DNA of 64,000 nt from DAISIL01 sp036822015 (lineage in GTDB: Bacteria > Bacteroidota > Bacteroidia > Cytophagales > Bernardetiaceae). The notes under the pieces were generated by a model. It was given only the letters and a program-made list of their open reading frames with translations. It made no database searches and was not told the DNA's origin. Location: NCBI GenBank assembly GCA_036822015.1, contig DAISIL010000009.1, positions 7,074 to 71,073 of the forward strand. The letters are read 5' to 3'. The position numbers and the translations under genes are program-made. Shown in pieces: positions 34,652 to 42,986 of the stretch. Each line of letters starts with the position of its first letter. Within the stretch, counting starts at the first letter, position 1.

Positions 34652-36986
34652 TTTTGGGGAGTAGTTTTAGTCCAACAACCAGTACATCGTCCAACTGTTT
34701 GTGGTCGCCCTGCCATTGCTCAAAGACAGATACGAGTTGTTGGCATTGGTCTTCCATGCGTCCACGAGGGCGGGTATTGGCGAGCAGTTGCCGAAACCGC
34801 TTACTCATAAACTTCGTACCATCGCTGCCTCCAAACTGATCGTGGAAGCCATCCGAAAACATATAAAAATACGTTGGTGCATCAACCGTAATCGTATGGG
34901 TATGAAAGGGTTCCCGATCTGTTCTGCGAGAAAAACCACCGATCATGGTGCGGTCGCCTTTGAGATAAACCATCTGCCCATCCTTGACGTAAACCAGTGG
35001 GTTTTTGGCTCCGGCAAATTGTACAATTCCGGTGGTCTTGTCCCAGACAAGGACGGTGGCGTCCATGCCGTCTTTGTTTTCGGTTTGTTGTTGGCGTAGG
35101 GCCGTACTGATGTTTTGGTGAAGGCGTTCGAGGATTTCCCCTGGATGAACAAGTTGCTGATTGACAATAATTTGATTGAGATAGGCATTGCCGAGCATGG
35201 ACATAATCGCGCCCGGAACGCCATGTCCGGTACAATCCGCGACAACGAGTACAGACTGCTGATTCACTTTGGCATACCAATAAAAATCGCCACTGACAAT
35301 ATCACGCGGCTTAAACAAAACAAAGAAATCATCAAACCCTTCGGCGATCTGCTGATGATCGGGGAGCATGGCTTCCTGGATACGCTTGGCATAGGTGATG
35401 CTGCTCCGAATCTGTCCGTAACTGTGGGCAAGTTTGAAGTTCGTTTCATCGAGGACTCGGGCGGTCTGGCTCAACTGCTCGTGGGTCTGGGTGAGTTCGG
35501 CATGGGAGCGGTTAAGGTCTTGGTAGGTGCGCTGGAGTTCGCCCTGTTTGCGTTCGATCTCTTCGTTTTTGCTGGCCAGGATTTTGTTTTGGGCTTCAAT
35601 TTCTTCTTTTTGCTGATTGGCGATGGCATTGAGGCGGGCCAGATTTTGGTTTTGTTCTTCGATTTGATGCTTTTGGCTTTCAAGGACTTTATTGGCGTAT
35701 TGTTTTTCGCGGAAGCGAAAAAAGAGGACAAAGATCAAGGCCAGACCGAGTAAGGAGAGTGCGATCAGGAAGCGGGTTTGGGTGGTCTGTTGCCGGATCA
35801 GGAGTTCTTGTTGGCGTTGGCGTTCGTTGAGGAGCAGGATTTCTTCTTCTTTTTTGTCGAGGTCATACTCGGCTTTCATCTCGGCCAGGTGTCGGGTGGC
35901 GTTGTCTTGATAAATTTGGTCGCTCAACTCGGCATATTTCCGCTGGTATGCAAAGGCCTCCGGGTAGTTGTTGGTGGCGGCGTGGATGTTGGAGAGTTGT
36001 TGATAAATCTGCCGTAGTTGATCCTGGAGTTGGAGGGCGATAGCTCCTTCTTTGGCTTGTTGGGCATAGCGAAGGGCTTCGGGGTAGTTTTTTTGTTGGA
36101 GATGCGCTCGGCTCATCAGGTCGCTATCATGGACGATACCCTCACTGTCATCGTAGGTGTTGTTCAGTTCGAGGGCATCACGCAAGTAGGGAATCGCCTG
36201 ATCGGCTTTGCCTTGTAGGGTCAAGACCTCCCCAATACCGGAGTACATGTAGCGCACCAGGGCAGTTTTCTCTTGGTGGTTTTCGACGATCTGCAAGGCC
36301 TGCTGGTAGAGTTCGAGGGCTTTATCGTAGTTTTTTTCGAGTTTGTAGATTTCGCCTAAGTTATTGATACCGAGGGCATACCCCACCGTATCTCCCCTTG
36401 CACTATCAGCCGAGAGGGCTGCCACGGCATAAGCGCGGGCTTCGCTGAGGTTGCCGAGCTGCTCGTAGATAAAGGAAAGTCCCTCAAAAATTTGGGCGGT
36501 ATTGACCTCACTTTTGTCGGGCAAGTCGTCCATCAGTCGGAGGGCTTGTAGGGTATAGTCCAGGGCTTTGGAGTAGTTGCCGAGTTCGGAGTAGATATAA
36601 GCCAGTGCCGTGTAGAGCGAGATCATCAGCTTGGCTTGTCCGGTATTTCGGGCGATCTGCATCCCTTTTTGGTACTGCTCGAGGGCTTCGATGAACTGGG
36701 ATTGAAAGGCGTAGAACTGCCCGAGGGCGTAATGTGCTTGGGCTAACCCTTCGTTGTATTCGATGCCTTTGGCTAGGCGTATGGCTTCTTCGGCTTCTAC
36801 CCGTCCGCTGTCCTCGGTAGCGATTTCGGTGTAGATCAATGAGAGTTGGTTTAGGATGTCCACCCGTTGGCGGCCCTGGGCTTGAGCAAGCTGGGCTTCG
36901 AGTTCGGCGCGTCCTTGCCCATGAAGCAAATATGGCAGGCTTAGCCAAAAGATACATACAAAAAGTAACTGCTTCAAGGGCTTCAA
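34638..36986 (-). CDS. TPR sensor protein with SpoIIE/PP2C-type phosphatase domain
   Basis: This 782-residue membrane protein has an N-terminal signal peptide or anchor (QLLFVCIFWLSLPYLLHGQ), an array of tetratricopeptide repeats to about residue 380, a transmembrane helix (TRFLIALSLLGLALIFVLFF, about 405-424), a coiled coil of about 110 residues rich in Gln and Glu, and a SpoIIE domain. The phosphatase motifs FKPRDIVSGDFYWY, VVADCTGHGVPGAIMSMLGN, GMDATVLVWD and YMFSDGFHDQFGG keep the metal-binding aspartates. It probably dephosphorylates anti-sigma antagonist-type partners in response to an envelope signal. The only available start is TTG at 36986; the signal peptide supports it. Confidence 0.9.
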   Translation of the reverse strand: MKPLKQLLFVCIFWLSLPYLLHGQGRAELEAQLAQAQGRQRVDILNQLSLIYTEIATEDSGRVEAEEAIRLAKGIEYNEGLAQAHYALGQFYAFQSQFIEALEQYQKGMQIARNTGQAKLMISLYTALAYIYSELGNYSKALDYTLQALRLMDDLPDKSEVNTAQIFEGLSFIYEQLGNLSEARAYAVAALSADSARGDTVGYALGINNLGEIYKLEKNYDKALELYQQALQIVENHQEKTALVRYMYSGIGEVLTLQGKADQAIPYLRDALELNNTYDDSEGIVHDSDLMSRAHLQQKNYPEALRYAQQAKEGAIALQLQDQLRQIYQQLSNIHAATNNYPEAFAYQRKYAELSDQIYQDNATRHLAEMKAEYDLDKKEEEILLLNERQRQQELLIRQQTTQTRFLIALSLLGLALIFVLFFRFREKQYANKVLESQKHQIEEQNQNLARLNAIANQQKEEIEAQNKILASKNEEIERKQGELQRTYQDLNRSHAELTQTHEQLSQTARVLDETNFKLAHSYGQIRSSITYAKRIQEAMLPDHQQIAEGFDDFFVLFKPRDIVSGDFYWYAKVNQQSVLVVADCTGHGVPGAIMSMLGNAYLNQIIVNQQLVHPGEILERLHQNISTALRQQQTENKDGMDATVLVWDKTTGIVQFAGAKNPLVYVKDGQMVYLKGDRTMIGGFSRRTDREPFHTHTITVDAPTYFYMFSDGFHDQFGGSDGTKFMSKRFRQLLANTRPRGRMEDQCQQLVSVFEQWQGDHKQLDDVLVVGLKLLPKNADL

Positions 36987-37020
36987 TGTAAGTAAGATGA
37001 GTCAGTAAGATTGAGTTATA

Positions 37021-37028
37021 CAAATATA
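37021..37028 (-). promoter_or_regulatory. -7 promoter box of the TPR/SpoIIE gene (TATATTTG)
   Basis: A perfect TAnnTTTG on the minus strand, 34 nt before the TTG start and just past the stop of the PspC gene. Confidence 0.5.
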
Positions 37029-37046
37029 GTGCAGGTTTTGCGCAAG

Positions 37047-37961
37047 TTAATCTAGGTGATGGGTAGATTTGTTTTTGTCGAGCAGTCGGATGCCCCAACG
37101 AGGGATGCCCCACAAGGCACGAAACCAGCCCGGCTCCTGGTCGCGGTCGGGGGAGATGTCAAAGGTCTGCTTGACCCGCTCCTCCAGGTCAGCAAAGGAA
37201 AGCCTGGGGCTACTCGGGCGATGAAGTTCCTCTTCGCTAAGGGCTTCGGGCATCAGCACCCACAAGAGCAGATACAAAAGCACGCTAAAGCCACCATTGA
37301 GCAACAAAGAAGCCACCAAGCCCAGGCGCACCAGGCTCGTATCGACGTTGAAATAAGCCGCTAGCCCCGACGCAACCCCTCCCAGTTGTTTGTCTTCGGG
37401 ATGACGGAGGGCGCGGCGCGTATCCAAAGCGTCCTGGAGTTCTTCCTTAGCCGGCAAGACCGTCCATAAAATTCCATAAGCCAGCAACACCCACGAGGTA
37501 CTCATGTACGAAAAGACCGAGAAGCCTGTCAGGGCAGCCACCCACAAGAGCCGCACCCATAGCTCATCCACGCCCAACGTATGGGCGATGCCGGCCGCTA
37601 CCCCACCGATCATCTGACGGGATTTGTTCCGTACCAGACGTGGGGTAGCCGCAGGGGCAGTCTGCGTGGGCATGGCAGGAGGAGGCGTTGCCTTAAAACT
37701 CGGATAGCCCGTTCGTGCAGAGACCTGCAAGAAATCCACTTCGTGAATCGCAATTTCTATATCAAAAACAGTAACAACAGGATAACTTTCGTTGAGATTT
37801 TGGAGCAGTACCTCCGCGATCTGCTCCTGCCATGCCGCTACTTGGGCAGGGTCTGCACCTGCCGTTATTTCGCTCCGATACACTTGCCACAGTTGGTCTG
37901 CCGCCTCCTCTACCTGAAAGATCACACCGCCAATACCGAGTGCCTTTGTCGTCGATTTCAT
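37047..37961 (-). CDS. Membrane protein with two PspC domains
   Basis: The 304-residue protein has an N-terminal soluble domain of about 100 residues (MKSTTKALGIGGVIFQVEEAADQL) followed by a proline/alanine linker and two tandem PspC domains: LVRNKSRQMIGGVAAGIAHTLG with two helices, and RRALRHPEDKQLGGVASGLAAYFN with two more. Bacteroidota PspC proteins of this build are common; PspC senses envelope stress in proteobacteria. The C-terminal 50 residues are cytosolic and end in a basic, histidine-containing tail. No pspA or pspB is nearby. Confidence 0.88.
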   Translation of the reverse strand: MKSTTKALGIGGVIFQVEEAADQLWQVYRSEITAGADPAQVAAWQEQIAEVLLQNLNESYPVVTVFDIEIAIHEVDFLQVSARTGYPSFKATPPPAMPTQTAPAATPRLVRNKSRQMIGGVAAGIAHTLGVDELWVRLLWVAALTGFSVFSYMSTSWVLLAYGILWTVLPAKEELQDALDTRRALRHPEDKQLGGVASGLAAYFNVDTSLVRLGLVASLLLNGGFSVLLYLLLWVLMPEALSEEELHRPSSPRLSFADLEERVKQTFDISPDRDQEPGWFRALWGIPRWGIRLLDKNKSTHHLD

Positions 37962-38025
37962 ACCCTAAGATACACAAAAAAAATAAAAAAACGGGCGTAG
38001 GTGTTGGGGGCAATCACTAATCGAA

Positions 38026-39162
38026 TCAACCAAAGAACTCTTTCATGCGGTCAAAAAAAGTCTTATCCCTACCCTCGGGGTTGGGAGAGAAGTTTTCGGA
38101 CTCACGGAGCTTTTCAAGCATTTTTCGCTCTTCTTTGGATAGTTGGCGGGGTGTCCAGACGTTCACATGGATCAGTTGGTCGCCACGTCCGAAACCATTG
38201 AGTTCCTTGATACCCTTACCCCGCAAGCGCAAAATCTTTCCGCTTTGCGTACCTGGCTCGATGCTGATTTTGACTTGTCCCTCGATGGTAGGTACCTCCA
38301 GGGAGGTTCCCATGGCCGCATCAGCGAAGTTGAGGTAGAGGTCGTAATGAACGTTGTTTCCCTCTCTTTTGAGGAGATCGTCCTCTTTCTCTTCGATCAG
38401 GATGAGTAGATCACCGGCGACGCCACCACGCGGCGGAAAGTTGCCCTTACCCGACATCGAAAGCTGCATTCCTTCCTCTACGCCAGCCGGCACATTGAGG
38501 GAGATGACTTCTTCTTCTGGCACCACGCCTTCACCATTACAGCTACCACAACGCGAGGTGATGCGCTTACCTGTCCCACCGCAAGTACCGCAGGTAGAGG
38601 AGGTTACCATTTGTCCAAGCATCGTATTGGTTACGCGGCGCACCTGCCCCGTACCTCCGCATACATCACAGGTCTGGTAAGCTGTGCCATGGGCGGCTCC
38701 CGTTCCCTGGCAATCCTTGCAAAGCACCTGTCGCTTAACTTTTATCTTTTTCGTAACGCCATTAGACACCTCGGAGAGGGTCAGTTTGAGTTTGATCCGC
38801 AGGTCGCTGCCTTTGCGTCGCCTTGCTCCACCACCGCCAAACATATCCCCGAAGGGAGACCCGCCGCTGTTACCAAAAATATCTCCGAAGGTGGAAAAAA
38901 TATCTTCCATCGTTGCTCCGCCACCGCTGAAGCCCCCACCGCCTACGCCCTGGTGCCCAAAGCGATCATATTTTTGTCGCTTTTCGGGGTTGCTCAAGAC
39001 CTCGTATGCCTCGGCGGCTTCCTTAAAACGCTCCTCGGCCGCTGCATCGCCCGGGTTTTTGTCCGGGTGATTTTTGATCGCAATTTTGCGATAGGCTTTT
39101 TTGATTTCGGTAGCATCGGCATTTCTACTGACACCCAGTATGTCGTAATAATCTTTCTTCAT
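38026..39162 (-). CDS. dnaJ: Chaperone DnaJ
   Basis: The 378-residue type I J-protein stimulates DnaK ATPase and delivers clients. The J domain (KDYYDILGVSRNADATEIKKAYRK, with the HPD triad in NHPDKNPG) is followed by a glycine/phenylalanine region, four zinc repeats (CKDCQGTG, CDVCGGTG, CGTCGGTG, CGSCNGEG) and the substrate-binding C-terminus. ATG at 39162 is chosen because it directly precedes KKDYYDILG; the longer start overlaps grpE. dnaK is not in the window. Confidence 0.97.
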   Translation of the reverse strand: MKKDYYDILGVSRNADATEIKKAYRKIAIKNHPDKNPGDAAAEERFKEAAEAYEVLSNPEKRQKYDRFGHQGVGGGGFSGGGATMEDIFSTFGDIFGNSGGSPFGDMFGGGGARRRKGSDLRIKLKLTLSEVSNGVTKKIKVKRQVLCKDCQGTGAAHGTAYQTCDVCGGTGQVRRVTNTMLGQMVTSSTCGTCGGTGKRITSRCGSCNGEGVVPEEEVISLNVPAGVEEGMQLSMSGKGNFPPRGGVAGDLLILIEEKEDDLLKREGNNVHYDLYLNFADAAMGTSLEVPTIEGQVKISIEPGTQSGKILRLRGKGIKELNGFGRGDQLIHVNVWTPRQLSKEERKMLEKLRESENFSPNPEGRDKTFFDRMKEFFG

Positions 39163-39175
39163 GGCTTTTTTTGGA

Positions 39176-39742
39176 TTAGGCACCTACCACAACTTTGGCA
39201 AAGCGCAGGATTTGGTCGCCGAGGTAATAGCCCTGTTCGATCTGATCGACGACTTTGCCTTTCATCTCCTCACTCGGGGCAGGTATTTGGGTGATGGCCT
39301 CGTGAAGATCAGCATCAAAATCTTGACCTATCGTGCTTTCCATCGCCTTCAAGCCTTGCTGCTCGAGGGTGCGCTTGAGTTTGTGATGGATGAGCTTGAC
39401 TGAATCGCGTTGGGCGACGACCATCGGATCCAGCGTTTGCCCTTCTGCTGCTTTGGGAAACGACTTCTCGGCTCGTTCAAAGTCATCCAGGACAGGCAAA
39501 AGGGCTTCGATGATCTTTTTGCCGGCCGTTTGGGTCAGGGCGATGCGCTCTTTCGCCGTTCGGCGACGGAAGTTCTCAAACTCGGAGTACAGGCGGAGGT
39601 ATTTGTCTTTCTGCTCACTTAGCTGGGCTTCCAGAGCGGCTACCGGGTCATCCGGGGTAACTTCTGGCTGCTGCTCCTGCACCTCTGGGTTCTCCTGGCT
39701 CTCTTCGGTATCGGTAGTCGGTTTGGTTTGGTCTTCTGACAT
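39176..39742 (-). CDS. grpE: Nucleotide exchange factor GrpE
   Basis: The 188-residue protein has an acidic disordered N-terminus, a long coiled coil (DPVAALEAQLSEQKDKYLRLYSEFENFRRR) and a beta-rich C-terminus (DADLHEAITQIPA, then KVVDQIEQGYYLGDQILRFAKVVV). It releases ADP from DnaK. ATG at 39742 is preferred over TTG at 39757. It lies 13 nt before dnaJ, forming a grpE-dnaJ operon with a perfect promoter box upstream. Confidence 0.97.
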   Translation of the reverse strand: MSEDQTKPTTDTEESQENPEVQEQQPEVTPDDPVAALEAQLSEQKDKYLRLYSEFENFRRRTAKERIALTQTAGKKIIEALLPVLDDFERAEKSFPKAAEGQTLDPMVVAQRDSVKLIHHKLKRTLEQQGLKAMESTIGQDFDADLHEAITQIPAPSEEMKGKVVDQIEQGYYLGDQILRFAKVVVGA

Positions 39743-39813
39743 AAGGCTCGGATTCAATCAAGATAAGTAAAGGATAAATACAATGAAACTGTGGGCAATT
39801 AGGTTGCCAAGCC

Positions 39814-39821
39814 CAAAGGTA
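39814..39821 (-). promoter_or_regulatory. -7 promoter box of grpE-dnaJ (TACCTTTG)
   Basis: A perfect TAnnTTTG on the minus strand, leaving a leader of roughly 65-70 nt before grpE. Confidence 0.5.
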
Positions 39822-39890
39822 AGCCATTTTGTCGGCATCCTACGAGGAAATCCGTCTTTTTTGCGGGCTTATGACAAAATGACCCTGCGT

Positions 39891-39920
39891 TTTGTACGCC
39901 ACCAGAATTTTGTATTTTTG
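39891..39920 (+). promoter_or_regulatory. Promoter of the transketolase-half gene (TTTG-N18-TATTTTTG)
   Basis: A full consensus match: TTTG at 39891-39894, 18 nt, then TATTTTTG at 39913-39920. The start codon begins only 4 nt after the box, predicting a leaderless transcript. Confidence 0.7.
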
Positions 39921-39924
39921 TGGC

Positions 39925-40764
39925 ATGACAAGTACCGAACTCGATCCCTTCGCCACCCAGATACGCCGCGACATCCTACGGATGGTACACGCGGTGCAAT
40001 CGGGGCATCCGGGCGGCTCTCTGGGCTGCGCCGATTTTTTTGTGGCCCTCTATGGGCATTTGATGCAACACGACCCGTCCCGCTGGCCATCCACCGAAGG
40101 GCAAGACCTGTTCTTTTTGTCCAACGGGCATATCTCTCCGGTTTGGTATGCTACCCTGGCTCGCTTTGGTTATTTTGAGGTAGCAGAACTCTCCACGTTC
40201 CGCAAAATCAACAGCCGTCTGCAAGGCCATCCTGCCACAGAGGAAGGGCTGCCTGGCATCCGCGTAGCGTCCGGCTCCCTGGGGCAGGGGCTTTCGGTGG
40301 CCATTGGCGCGGCACAAACCAAAAAACTCCAAAACGATCCGCATTTTGTTTATGTCCTGATGGGAGACGGCGAATTACAAGAGGGGCAAGTGTGGGAAGC
40401 GTCCATGTATGCGGCACACCATCGCGTGGATCGCCTCATCGCAACGGTCGATTACAACGGACGACAAATCGACGGCGACACCGAAACCGTTATGAGCCTC
40501 GGTAACTTACGCGCCAAGTTTGAAGCCTTCGGATGGATCGTCCTCGAAAGCGACGGCAACCACATCCAGACCGTCATCGACACCCTCCGACAAGCCCAAC
40601 ACCTCAGCGGACAGGGTAAGCCCATCCTTTACCTCATGCGTACCGAAATGGGCTATGGCGTGGACTTCATGATGGGTAGCCACCAATGGCACGGCGTAGC
40701 CCCCAACGACGAGCAACTCGCCGCCGCCCTTGCCCAACTTCCCGAAACCCTCGGCGATTACTAA
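39925..40764 (+). CDS. Transketolase, N-terminal half only
   Basis: This 279-residue protein carries the thiamine-diphosphate-binding half of transketolase: HAVQSGHPGGSLGCADFFVALYG, ASGSLGQGLSVAIGAA, and the metal/cofactor motif VYVLMGDGELQEGQVWEASMYAAHHRVDRLIATVDYN. The pyrimidine-binding C-terminal half is a separate protein in many split transketolases and is usually the next gene; here the next gene is a thioesterase, so that half must be elsewhere. A split enzyme is complete only as a heterodimer. ATG at 39925 is chosen from the promoter position and the MTSTELDPFA start. Confidence 0.9.
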   Translation: MTSTELDPFATQIRRDILRMVHAVQSGHPGGSLGCADFFVALYGHLMQHDPSRWPSTEGQDLFFLSNGHISPVWYATLARFGYFEVAELSTFRKINSRLQGHPATEEGLPGIRVASGSLGQGLSVAIGAAQTKKLQNDPHFVYVLMGDGELQEGQVWEASMYAAHHRVDRLIATVDYNGRQIDGDTETVMSLGNLRAKFEAFGWIVLESDGNHIQTVIDTLRQAQHLSGQGKPILYLMRTEMGYGVDFMMGSHQWHGVAPNDEQLAAALAQLPETLGDY

Positions 40765-40769
40765 CCAGC

Positions 40770-41204
40770 ATGGCACGTATCAAACTCACTTTTCCCGAAG
40801 AGAACATCCGATTTGAGACCACACTCCGAGTGCGGGTATCGGATCTCAACTACGGCAACCACCTCTCCAACGACCGCTTTCTGGTCTATGCCCACGAAGC
40901 CCGCCTGCGCTACATCCAACACCTGGGCTACCCGAGTGAACTGGAAGTGGCGGGTATCGGACTGATTATCGGCGATGCTGCGATGGTCTTTTTGCAACAG
41001 GCTTTCCTGGGAGATCAGATTCGGATAGAACTAGCCGTGGGCGAGTATAGCCGTGTGGCTTTTGAGTTGTACTACCGTCTCACCCGAGAGGCAGACAAAG
41101 CCGTCATCGGGATCGTCAAGACCAACATGGTTTGTTTTGATTACGCCCAGACCCAACAGGTAGCCGCCCTGCCCTCCGCTTTACGCGCCCAACTCGACGC
41201 TTAA
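40770..41204 (+). CDS. Hotdog-fold acyl-CoA thioesterase
   Basis: This 144-residue 4HBT-type protein has VRVSDLNYGNHLSNDRFLVYAHEARLRY, where the family carries the catalytic Asp/Asn and Glu, and IRIELAVGEYSRVAFELYYRL as the central strand. Members hydrolyse acyl-CoA or acyl-ACP thioesters; the substrate is not predictable. It starts 5 nt after the transketolase-half stop, so the two are one transcript. Confidence 0.88.
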   Translation: MARIKLTFPEENIRFETTLRVRVSDLNYGNHLSNDRFLVYAHEARLRYIQHLGYPSELEVAGIGLIIGDAAMVFLQQAFLGDQIRIELAVGEYSRVAFELYYRLTREADKAVIGIVKTNMVCFDYAQTQQVAALPSALRAQLDA

Positions 41205-41213
41205 ACTGCTCGT

Positions 41214-41849
41214 TCAAAAACCTATGCACGGTATTCCCTGCTGCGCGGCAAATGCCCGTGCCTCCTCCATTCGGTCAAAGACCCGCTCTATGGATACGAT
41301 GGCTCGTGAGATGCTTTGCCCCTGCCAATCGACCCAGATAACCTGACGTTGGGGTACATCTGTTTCGTCTTGAGGCGGGCAGGTTTGCACCAGCACATAA
41401 CGCAAAGAAGCCTCTGCCGTGGGTGGGTAACGCTTGCTCCCCTCGGGTAAGCGCAGGGGATGCACAAAGCGACAAGGCAAGGCCTGCTGCCCTAGCTCGT
41501 GTAGGTATGCCTCCAGCGCTTGTTTGGTGGGGGCATTCATGCGGATAAAAACGATGCCTTGTGGGCTTTGGAGCGTTCCGCAGCCCATCTCTCGCCGCTG
41601 GATATGTTGCATCGTATCCCGCAAAGCACGCTGAATCAGCTCTTCCAAGCGGTTCCAGCTATGCTCAGGCAGAGGGGCTAGCTCCCAGGGCTGCCCCCCG
41701 TCAAAACGCCCCGAGGAGCTTTGCATTTGCGTTACGGGCGTATAGCGCACCCCGGTAGCATGAAGGCTATAATGGTTGTTGTTACCATCGGTGTAGCGGT
41801 AAGTCGGCGTGAGGGTCATGGCTAAAAAAAAGATCAAAAGGGGAAACAT
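41214..41849 (-). CDS. Hypothetical protein with N-terminal hydrophobic segment (211 aa)
   Basis: Begins MFPLLIFFLAMTLTP, a likely signal peptide or anchor. The remainder is soluble, with a helix bundle (WNRLEELIQRALRDTMQHIQRREMGCG) and beta segments (IVFIRMNAPTKQALEAYL, RYVLVQTCP, RQVIWVDWQGQSISRAIVSI). No family recognised. It converges on the thioesterase gene with a 9-nt gap. Confidence 0.65.
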   Translation of the reverse strand: MFPLLIFFLAMTLTPTYRYTDGNNNHYSLHATGVRYTPVTQMQSSSGRFDGGQPWELAPLPEHSWNRLEELIQRALRDTMQHIQRREMGCGTLQSPQGIVFIRMNAPTKQALEAYLHELGQQALPCRFVHPLRLPEGSKRYPPTAEASLRYVLVQTCPPQDETDVPQRQVIWVDWQGQSISRAIVSIERVFDRMEEARAFAAQQGIPCIGF

Positions 41850-41940
41850 GGGTTGAATGATTGATTATCCAAAAAGCTCTCTCATGTATCCAAAGCAAAA
41901 AAAATGCTATTATCTCCAATAGCCTTAACGAAAAAATTTG

Positions 41941-41948
41941 TAAATTTG
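41941..41948 (+). promoter_or_regulatory. -7 promoter box of the DNA methyltransferase (TAAATTTG)
   Basis: A perfect TAnnTTTG, 21 nt before the GTG start at 41970. Confidence 0.45.
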
Positions 41949-41969
41949 AGAGAAACAAAGTAGAGCAAA

Positions 41970-42977
41970 GTGAAAGAATTAAAAACCATAGATTTATTTG
42001 CAGGTATCGGAGGAATACGATTAGGTTTTGAAACCTGGGGTTGCAAGAACGTGTTTACTTCGGAGTGGGACAAAGATGCTCAAAAAGTATATGAAGCAAA
42101 TTTTGGAGAAAAGCCTTTTGGCGATATTACAGAAATAAGCCCCGATGATATACCCGATCACGATATTTTGTTGGCAGGTTTTCCTTGTCAGCCCTTTTCC
42201 ATTATCGGAAATATGCAAGGCTTTGCGGATACGAGAGGAACGCTTTTTTTTAATATAGAGGAAATTTTGCGCGTCAAACAGCCTTACGCTTTTTTGTTAG
42301 AAAACGTCAAGCAACTTCGTACCCACGATGGCGGGAGAACTTTTCAAGTCATCTTGGAAAAACTAAAGTCCTTGGGCTATTTTTTGCACCATACCATACT
42401 CAATGCCCTAAACTTTGGCTTACCCCAAAAACGAGAAAGAACTGTCATTGTGGGTTTCAGGGAGAGTATTCGTTTTTCGTTTCCTAAACCAACAGGGGGA
42501 TTTATTTCACTTTCAGAAATTTTAGACCCCGAAGATCAAATTGATGAAAAATATTTTGCCTCAAAAGAAATTGCAAAAAAGCGCATTGAAAAATTGAAAA
42601 CCAAACCTTTTTATCCCTCTGTTTGGCATGAAAACAAAGGTGGAAATATTTCGGTATTGCCTTTTTCGTGTGCTTTGCGAGCCGGTGGTTCTTATAACTA
42701 TCTGTTGGTGAATGGAAACCGAAGATTGACCGAAAGAGAAATGCTACGATTGCAAGGTTTTCCCGAGGACTTTGTGGTCAATGTGAGCTATACAGCCATG
42801 CGAAAATTAACAGGTAATAGTGTCGCCGTACCTGTTTTTAGAGCCGTAGCCAAGCAAATGATAGCGTCCATACAAAACCGCACAATCGTTCAAGAAACCA
42901 AGCAACTTTCTATCCTGACATCTGCATATGAGTCCACGAGAAATGAACTAGCCGATGTTCTTTGGGCAACCAACTAA
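41970..42977 (+). CDS. Orphan C5-cytosine DNA methyltransferase
   Basis: This 335-residue enzyme transfers methyl from SAM to cytosine C5. Motifs in order: I (IDLFAGIGGIRLGF), II-III (FTSEWDKDA), IV with the nucleophile (AGFPCQPFS), VI (AFLLENVKQL), VIII (GLPQKRERTVIVGF), a variable target-recognition region (about 180-255), IX (RRLTEREMLRLQGFP) and X (LTGNSVAVPVF). It starts with GTG. No restriction endonuclease or DNA repair gene adjoins it. Composition is AT-rich (bases 42541-42600 are 25% GC), which suggests transfer. Confidence 0.95.
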   Translation: MKELKTIDLFAGIGGIRLGFETWGCKNVFTSEWDKDAQKVYEANFGEKPFGDITEISPDDIPDHDILLAGFPCQPFSIIGNMQGFADTRGTLFFNIEEILRVKQPYAFLLENVKQLRTHDGGRTFQVILEKLKSLGYFLHHTILNALNFGLPQKRERTVIVGFRESIRFSFPKPTGGFISLSEILDPEDQIDEKYFASKEIAKKRIEKLKTKPFYPSVWHENKGGNISVLPFSCALRAGGSYNYLLVNGNRRLTEREMLRLQGFPEDFVVNVSYTAMRKLTGNSVAVPVFRAVAKQMIASIQNRTIVQETKQLSILTSAYESTRNELADVLWATN

Positions 42978-42986
42978 AATCAATTC

